Source of the DNA: Larix kaempferi
Taxonomy: Eukaryota; Streptophyta; Pinopsida; Pinales; Pinaceae
Length of the DNA stretch: 64,000 bases
NCBI GenBank assembly: GCA_027924585.1
Contig: BSBM01000307.1
Location: 17,035,501 to 17,099,500, forward strand
Direction: 5' to 3'
In this document: in pieces, positions 57,939 through 64,000 of the stretch
Numbering within the stretch: the stretch's first letter is position 1
Layout: each line of letters begins with the position of its first letter
Program-made: the position numbers and the translations under genes
Notes under the pieces: model-generated
Seen by the model: the letters and a program-made list of their open reading frames with translations, nothing else
Database searches by the model: none
Told to the model about the DNA's origin: nothing

Positions 57939-58118
57939 GTGCTCTGTTCATTATGTGACAGCTTGCTTATTTTTTGGCTTAGGGTGTTTCCATCTCAATT
58001 GCTAATGTTTTTCTTCCTTTCAACTGCGTATAATTGATTGCCGAGTTTATATTTCTCCATATGTGCTATGTGTGATTGCGGAGTAGTTTGAACAGATTGG
58101 AAGGACATCTTTCGCCTG
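57939..58118 (+). other. Probable start of intron 1 of the TPR gene
   Basis: Begins GTGCTC after GAG. The open frame continues to 58037, but as hydrophobic, T-rich sequence (LLIFWLRVFPSQLLMFFFLS) that does not extend the TPR pattern, as expected for an intron. Confidence 0.5.
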
Positions 58119-58121
58119 ATG

Positions 58122-58123
58122 AA

Positions 58124-58182
<59 letters not shown>
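58122..58182. repeat. CA/TA microsatellite
   Basis: A run of (CA)n of about eight units followed by (TA)n of about twenty-two units, inside the probable intron. Confidence 0.95.
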
Positions 58183-58184
<2 letters not shown>

Positions 58185-58282
58185 GTTATGTTTTGTTTTG
58201 TTTTTGGATTGAAATACTTCCAGGGAACACCGGAAAAAGATAAGAGATATTACACTGTGGTAGCGGGTCACTTTGGGGATTT

Positions 58283-58435
58283 AAACCTTGGTGAGCAATA
58301 ACAACATCCGGTTTTCATATGGTAACCGATCATCCCGGGAACCAAACATTGGTGGGCAATAACAACATCCAGTTTTCATATGATATCCGATCATTCCGGG
58401 AATTGAACCTTGATGGGCAATAACAGTAACAACCC
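58283..58435. repeat. 61-bp tandem repeat, about 2.5 units
   Basis: Units start aaaccttggtgagcaataac (58283), aaacattggtgggcaataac (58344) and gaaccttgatgggcaataac (58405). Each of the first two contains gttttcatatg and ccgatcat(c/t)ccgggaa. The third unit is partial. A palindromic cccggg core sits at the unit junction. Confidence 0.88.
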
Positions 58436-58504
58436 CTGTTTTCACTGACCAAACACGCTCAATTGAGTGTCAATTACCATAAAATAAGTTTATTATCTTG
58501 AATT

Positions 58505-60560
58505 CAGTGTTCCCGGACTTGGCTTCGGCGTGTCCACAAATTCGAGAGTTCGCTTGGAAGTTGTCTTAGCAAGACTCTACAGACTTGGCAAATAAGAAGT
58601 ATTAAAAATACACTTCTAAAAACTTCAATTTTGCAAATCTTGGTATTGATTTTTGGCAGATACACTGGATTTCAGTAAAATGGACTAAAAACTTCAATTT
58701 TGCAAAACTTGCTATTGATTTGGCAGACTAGATTTCAATAAAATGGACTAATGGGCAAGAATCAAAGAGTTGATTGCAAATTCGCTGAATTTAAAAAACA
58801 AATAGACTCGGGCCAAATTTGGGCATGTTGACTTGGGCGAAGTATGTACAAAGCTTGAGTTTGACCCACAAGTCTGTGTAAAACTCGCAAGCTTGACTCG
58901 TTGACTACCTTGCTTAATGATCCACAGAGTGACTTGATCCTTTTTGGGATCTGAGCTGAGTTGGGGCTGCCAGTATGAGTAGAATCGTCCAAGTTTGATA
59001 ATTATGCTGACTTGATCATTTTGGGATATGCACTGAGTCACACCCACAAGTACAGGGGTACTCAACTGAGTTTGATACTTATGCTTAAACTAAGCAATAG
59101 CCTAAACACGCTACGATTTGAATTTTTTTTTCATTTTTTTGAAATCTGGCCAAAAATTTAGAAGAGTTGCTGGAATTGCAGATATCAATTGTTGAAATTG
59201 CACAATCCAGGTTCAATAGGGTTATTTGAGTGGCTGAATCCATTTATGCATTAAAAAATGCTATTTATGAAAAATTGCAATTTAACCAAAGATTGTATAG
59301 CTGGATTCTGGTGATGAGAACTATAAAAAGTCCAAATCATATAATATTTAGACTACTCCAATTAAAATAATTTTTGACAAAAAAAATCAAAACTAAAATA
59401 CACCAACTAGAACAAATCATTGTTTGTAGTAATCATATCAACATAGAAAAAAATCCTCAACAAAGGACTTGGGGAAGTCTGTACAAACTTGCTTTTGATC
59501 CACAAGTCTTTGTAAAACTCGTAAGCTAGATTCGCTGATTACGTTGGTCAATGATTCATACTTTGACTCAATCTGCTAGTCTGAGTAGATTCATCCAATC
59601 TGGTAATTAAGCTGATTTGATCCATTTTGGGACATGAGTCGAGTCAGACATGGATTGGCAAATGACTCTAAGGTCGGAGTATAAGAGTTCGACTCAGACT
59701 CAATGCTATTTGAACCGTTGGACTGAAGTGAAATTAGTTGGTCTGGAGTGGTCCACACTTGGGTTACCCTGAACCAGTGGGTAAACTGCATCAGAAGACT
59801 GGTTCTGTTCTGAACTAGTTTGTGGGAGCAAAGCCCCCCTCCCAATCCCTAATTGTTGCTATATAATGACCCCCATCCTCTCCTTCTATTTCCCCACACC
59901 TCTCTCATTGAGCATTTGTGAGCATTTGGAGATTGTGAAACTGCTATGAAGAGATTTGATTGAAAGTGAGGTTGGAGCTGAAATCATTGTTTGTGGGCTA
60001 CTTTCAGGATTTGGCATCTACATCAATGGACTACTTATCATTTACAATCTTGGAGGAGATTTGAGATTGGATTGTTGTGCCTATTCGAAGGTATGTAAAG
60101 AATATTTCAAACCCTCAGTATTTTCCTCATAAAGTTGCTGATTTATGTATTTTAGCGAATAGGCAAAGTTAGGTTTTCCATTGCAGATTTGTTTTCTATT
60201 TGAGACATTTGTCATTGCCATGGTCCCGAAGAATGTGAAAGACCTTGTATGGAGCCATAGAGGTTGGTGGCAAAAAATATTGCAAATATTGTAAGAAGAA
60301 CATAAAAGGAGGGGAGTTATAGAGTGAAAGAACACTTAGCTCGTGCTCGAGGGCAAGTGACAATTCCTTCTACTGTGAGGCCCTTGCCTCTCTTCCAGGT
60401 CACCTTAGGCACCCTCCTGGTCCCTCTGCAGCCTAGTGCCCTCTCTCCTTGGGCCTGTTCCACTGATGATGTCATCATCTCCACCAGGACGTACTGCGTG
60501 TTTTTTGGGGGGGGGCGTTGAGGTTTTATCAACACTGTTGGGGTTAGACGGGACATGACG
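58505..60560 (+). mobile_element. Probable hAT transposon remnant, 5' part
   Basis: A plus-strand BED zinc-finger segment lies at 60243-60362. About 1.7 kb upstream is cagtgttcccggacttggc (58505), resembling a hAT terminal repeat in position and style. Between them are two diverged copies of a segment with acaagtct(g/t)tgtaaaactcg(c/t)aagct and cttgatc(c/a)ttttgggat-like text (about 58850-59050 and 59490-59650), consistent with subterminal repeats. No matching right terminal repeat or catalytic region was found, so the element boundary is inferred. Confidence 0.45.
60243..60362 (+). pseudogene. hAT transposase BED zinc finger (frameshifted)
   Basis: The plus strand first reads VGGKKYCKYCKKNIKGGEL, with the CxxC pair of a BED finger. 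After a one-base shift near 60320 it reads YRVKEHLARARGQVTIP, containing the expected His. The pattern CxxC ... G(G)xx(R)xKxHLA is typical of plant hAT transposases near the N-terminus. Downstream sequence (60363-60520) is proline/leucine-rich without a known domain. The rest of the transposase, including dimerisation and catalytic regions, is absent. Confidence 0.72.
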
Positions 60561-61077
60561 TCCCCGCCTGCCTACTCCAGCCTTAAGTTTGGAGTATTTT
60601 GCTCAGTTTTAGCTATTTTAGACATTTTTGGGTGAACTCTGGGGAAAATGCCACAAGTTACCCACAAATTTGATTATTTTATATTATTTTATGTTATAAT
60701 TTTAAGTTGACATGTTATTATTTTAAATTGACATTTTAAGGCATGTAGGCCTGGTTATTTTGTAAAAGTGAGTGTGGTTAACATATAAATAAAGTCTCCT
60801 CACTTCATTTGTAAATCACAACTTATTGGATATAATTCATTATGTTACTTTTTTACCCAAGATTAGCCTTATGAAGTGATGCACACTTCTTGGAGGGATG
60901 ACCCTTTGCTCTTTTGGATGAAGTTGGACGCTTTCTTTGTTTTGCTAATGCTTTGTGGATGTTAGAATGGTTGGAATAACTCATGCTCAATTAAGTCTTT
61001 TACATTTTTAGCCTTGCTTGGTGAATGGTAGATAATTTTAAAATTTTTGCATCTTGAATAATTAAATGGTAGCCCTA

Positions 61078-61157
61078 GGGCTGCATTCTCTTTGAATAAG
61101 ACCTTTACCTACTTTTCGGCTACATTCTCTTTGAATAGGGCCTTTACCTACTTTTCT
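61078..61157. repeat. ~41-bp tandem duplication
   Basis: ggctgcattctctttgaata and its 3' text acctttacctacttttc are repeated directly at 61119 with ggctacattctctttgaata and the same 3' text. Confidence 0.85.
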
Positions 61158-61774
61158 ATCCCCTTAGCATAATAAAAACACTCCAAAGAGGAGGTTTTTA
61201 CAAAGTCTTAGCCTTGGAGTTCCAACTTTGCTCTAGATTAGGCTCTTGGAACGAACCCTAGAGGTTGTTCCAAGAAGCCCTAACCTAGTTGACAAGGAGA
61301 ATTACCTCCAAGAGGAAGGTTAATCACCTTCCTTTAGGGCTAGGGTTTAAGGGTAATATTTACAAAAACCCCAAGTTGTTACTCTTTTACTAAATTTCAC
61401 TTGCATTTTCATGTGTAAATTTGCATTTTCATGGTAGAATTAGGGTTAGAATTAAGTCTGCAATTTTATGTTAAAAACCCTAGAAAATAAAAAAAAATAA
61501 TGTTTTCAATTTTTTGGTCTTCCTAAAATTTCGGCCCTCACTCCTACAATTTCGCCCTGTTTTCTTTAGCCCTAAAAAGTAAAAACCCTAGGGCGAAATT
61601 TTAGAAAGCCCTAAAAAATTAAAAATATCAAAAAATTCCTAAAAACCCTAATTGTACATGTGTAAATATTATTTTTAGGTTAATTTTAAGTTTTTCTTTT
61701 GCAATTAGGTTTTATTTTATGATTTTGTACATATTTTACAAAAAACCTAAATCTGAAACCTAACCCTAATTTTC

Positions 61775-61870
61775 TACCTTTCCCTTCTCCTTTTCTCCTC
61801 CCCTTCTTTCCTCTTACCCTTTCCTTTCATCCTCCCTTTCCCTACTCTCTCCTTCTTCCCTATCTTCTCA
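61775..61870. repeat. Polypyrimidine tract (about 95 bp)
   Basis: Almost uninterrupted C and T on the plus strand, low complexity; it explains the Lys/Arg/Glu-rich minus-strand open frame over it. Confidence 0.85.
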
Positions 61871-62789
61871 ACCTTCAACCACAACCTTCGTATTGTACCC
61901 TCCGCCTGCCTAATAGAAGGCTTGGCCTTCCTTAAAAGGACCTCGATCCTCTTCCATAGGACTACCATACCCCTCATCCTTGGCCTACAAGGCCTTGGTC
62001 CTCTTTTGGGGGCCTCTCAAAAGGTCGCAACAACCTTTTTGCAGACCTTATTTTTGCTGTGCTTTGGTCTGTAAAACCAACAGTTTGTCCACTTGGAAGC
62101 TCTCTCCAAGTCAGCTCCTTACCTACACAAACATTCACACAAAGTTCCCTCTTACTTGCATGTTATACAGTGCTTCCATATGGTTGATAAAAGGGTCTGA
62201 AGGCATTTACATAGAGTCTGCAAGTTTTGGTCAATGGATGAATAAAGTGGTTGTAATTTGAATGCAAATTGGTCACATTATTTACTTATCTCAGAATATC
62301 CTTACTGCTGTTGTATACTGCTACTGGTGTGACTGCAATAATATTGTTAATACCTTCATACAGAGTCTGAAAAGTAGTCTTATTTAATTGTCAAAAGTTG
62401 GTTGATTGTTGGATATATTACATTGGATACTTGTTATTTGAAACATTTTTTATACACATTCATACCGCTTCCTCAAATTGTCAACATATCGTTGTTGTGA
62501 CTATGGACACGTTGCTATACTGTTTTTAAAATCCTAACGTTGGAAGTATATCAACCCCATTACATGCTATTGTTATCATTAATGATCTATGGTTGAAACT
62601 ATTCATTATTGAATGATATTTTATATGCTTGGGAGTTATTGAATGCCTTGTACCATCTATTTTGCTTAAACTCATACATTGAATTATCATCTACAAGCAC
62701 TTTCTATGATTAGTGTGTTTTCTTCATTCATATGAGTATATTGGTTTAAGGCACTGGTCATTGACTTGGTCTTCTATGAAACATAGCTT

Positions 62790-63138
62790 TGTTGTCCCAA
62801 GTGTCTTACAGATCCTTGAAGGGCTCTCTCCTTGGAGGTTCCAACTCTCGGAAGCAGTTTGGGGAAGTGACTGAGGTGACAGCGGTCACTTGCTCCTGTA
62901 AGGTGCCAGCTAGGGCACAGAATGAATTAACTGATGAAGACATAAGAGATAGGCATCAAAGCACATATTCTTTTCATTAATTAATGTATATATACAATGA
63001 GAAGTGACCCTTGGATTTCGAATTCCAAGTGGTCTCTTGGACTCCCGGGTGATTCTTGGTCTACACTTAATGACCATTAATCTTCTTTTCACGTGAATGT
63101 TGCACACCAATCCTAACACCAAGGATTAGGCTCCAACA
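62790..63138 (-). repeat. LTR of a minus-strand element, probably copia (3' LTR, ~349 bp)
   Basis: On the minus strand it starts TGTTGGAGCC at 63138 and ends TTGGGACAACA at 62790 (TG...CA). A minus-strand TATA box tatatatac lies near 62984-62993. A polypurine tract lies just outside its start (63139-63151). The element body therefore extends to the right and its 5' LTR is outside the window. The copia assignment rests on LTR size and style only. Confidence 0.65.
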
Positions 63139-63151
63139 AATCCCCCCTTAA
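63139..63151 (-). other. Polypurine tract of the minus-strand element
   Basis: On the minus strand, ttaaggggggatt immediately precedes the LTR start TGTTGGAG. Confidence 0.7.
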
Positions 63152-64000
63152 TCCGAAGGGTGTATATGAGTCCAAGAAAAAGAAGAGAGTTGAATAAGTG
63201 GAAGTGGACAACTACCACCAGTTGAACATTTCCATCTAAACATCCTTTACTAAGAAGGTTAGCTAGAAGCTTGCACATGCTTCTGCTAAATACAAGAGCT
63301 CTCTGAAGGGATGGTTTTTAGACTGACCATCAACCGATATGGGCTAGCAGAAGGCTGAAATCTTGTACTATGTGTGTGGTTTAATGCTGACCACAAACTC
63401 TTGAACTCGGCGACGACACTTGCTCAGAGGTTCTCTAGAATGATGGTTTTAGGCTGATCACAAATCAATTGGAGAGCTAAAAACAGGAAGTGAATAGCAG
63501 CAACTAGCTGGACATTTCCATCTTGACAACTTTTCCCCAAGTTAGCTAGAAGCTTGCACATGCTTCTGCTAATATAAGATGCTCTCGATACCGGTGGTTT
63601 TAGGATGACCACCAACTCTGGAACTCAGTCGAAAATAGCTCTTCATAGGCTTGCTTGTTCCGACTCGCTTGCACTCGCTTGCTTGTTACTGATGGTCTTC
63701 ATTCCCCCCTGTCAGGAACAATGTGAGGAGAGGAGAGTCTCATGGTGTCATAACTAGATACAAAACACATGAGTACTCTATGTCATATATATCTCCTGTC
63801 TTCAAAATACATGCATATCAGGTGGCATCTCTGAATCTGGTGGTTGTCCAAACTCACTGTGGATCAGGCTCGCTTGATATGACTTACTTGAGGAAGGCTG
63901 TAATTGTTTGTTGTCAGAAGGACAAGGCTTCGAAACTTGAAGCCTGACATCATGTTCCCCCCTCTTAGGTACAAAGTAAGAAGCAGTACAATAATTTGCT
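63152..64000 (-). mobile_element. Internal 3' region of the minus-strand element, with a ~255-bp repeat
   Basis: No coding similarity. Two diverged copies of one segment occur: gttagctagaagcttgcaca at 63259 and again near 63541, each followed by tgcttctgctaa and then by tggtttttag / ggtggttttagg. Two more C-rich tracts on the plus strand (ttcccccctgtcagg at ~63702 and gttcccccctcttagg at ~63953) resemble the polypurine tract on the minus strand and may mark internal copies of it. Confidence 0.5.

Larger units (their letters stand above)
60561..62789. other. Intergenic stretch without a recognised gene
   Basis: No coding similarity on either strand. It contains a small tandem duplication at 61078-61157, a very AT-rich stretch with many aaaccctaa-like phrases (61370-61770), and a polypyrimidine tract at 61775-61870. 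Open frames at 61774-61977 (minus, Lys/Arg-rich because of the tract) and 61980-62261 are not supported. Confidence 0.55.

Noticed and set aside
58196-58301. Possible exon 2 of the TPR gene after a ttccag acceptor-like site at 58218-58223
   Set aside because: The translated sequence (TPEKDKRYYTVVAGHFGD) does not continue the third TPR repeat and soon runs into the 61-bp tandem repeat.
60317-60556. 79-codon minus-strand frame opposite the BED finger
   Set aside because: Antisense of the hAT-like plus-strand segment, which has motif support; this frame has none.
61774-61977. Lys/Arg-rich minus-strand open frame
   Set aside because: Antisense of a polypyrimidine tract; low complexity.
1-64000. 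A novel defence, toxin or biosynthetic gene cluster
   Set aside because: No clustered host genes are present. Every multi-domain frame is accounted for by retrotransposon or DNA-transposon families, and only one host exon is recognisable.

Overview
This window is nuclear plant DNA built almost entirely from old, nested transposable elements. It holds one recognisable host-gene exon, encoding the N-terminus of a chloroplast-targeted TPR protein. The mixture of Ty3/gypsy elements (including chromoviruses with LTRs over 4 kb), Ty1/copia, LINEs with and without RNase H, CACTA and hAT remnants, together with very low gene density, suggests a large gymnosperm genome, most likely a conifer. That assignment is inference. 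I saw no rRNA, tRNA, CRISPR array or prokaryotic operon.

Layout. 1-7249: a minus-strand LTR element with ~1.7 kb LTRs and a 4 kb core without recognisable coding. 7264-8445: decayed CACTA (En/Spm) transposase exons ending in a DUF4216-like domain. 8650-10070: no gene. 10074-12887: 5'-truncated minus-strand L1-type LINE (RT, zf-RVT, RNase H). 12888-14357 plus 18911-20753: parts of a gypsy element (integrase, 3' region, LTR). Inside it sits a 4.55 kb solo LTR (14358-18910) with a perfect GGAAC target-site duplication. 20790-22368: a chimeric gypsy fragment in which an RNase H of one lineage abuts a chromovirus integrase of another. A complete-ended copia element (22369-29369) splits the last part of that chromovirus gene, which resumes at 29370-29551 and leads into its LTR (29576-32589).

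Another chromovirus of the same long-LTR family (B, minus strand) follows. Its 3' LTR end and flank are tandemly duplicated (32199-34566), its 3' LTR is 33769-38115, its gag-pol pseudogene 38151-42823, and its truncated 5' LTR 42968-47142. This truncated LTR is fused to the 5' half of a Reina-like chromovirus (47131-50163), which abuts a minus-strand LINE without RNase H (50164-52075). A plus-strand L1-type LINE (52385-56462) comes next. The TPR exon is at 57309-57938. After it lie a CA/TA microsatellite, a 61-bp tandem repeat, a probable hAT transposon remnant with a BED zinc finger, mostly empty sequence, and a minus-strand copia LTR (62790-63138) whose body runs off the window.

The only gene that may still serve the host is the TPR gene. 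The transposon reading frames all carry stops, frameshifts, deletions or lost catalytic residues. The main value of the window is its readable nesting history, its unusual long-LTR chromovirus family, and several well-resolved recombination junctions.
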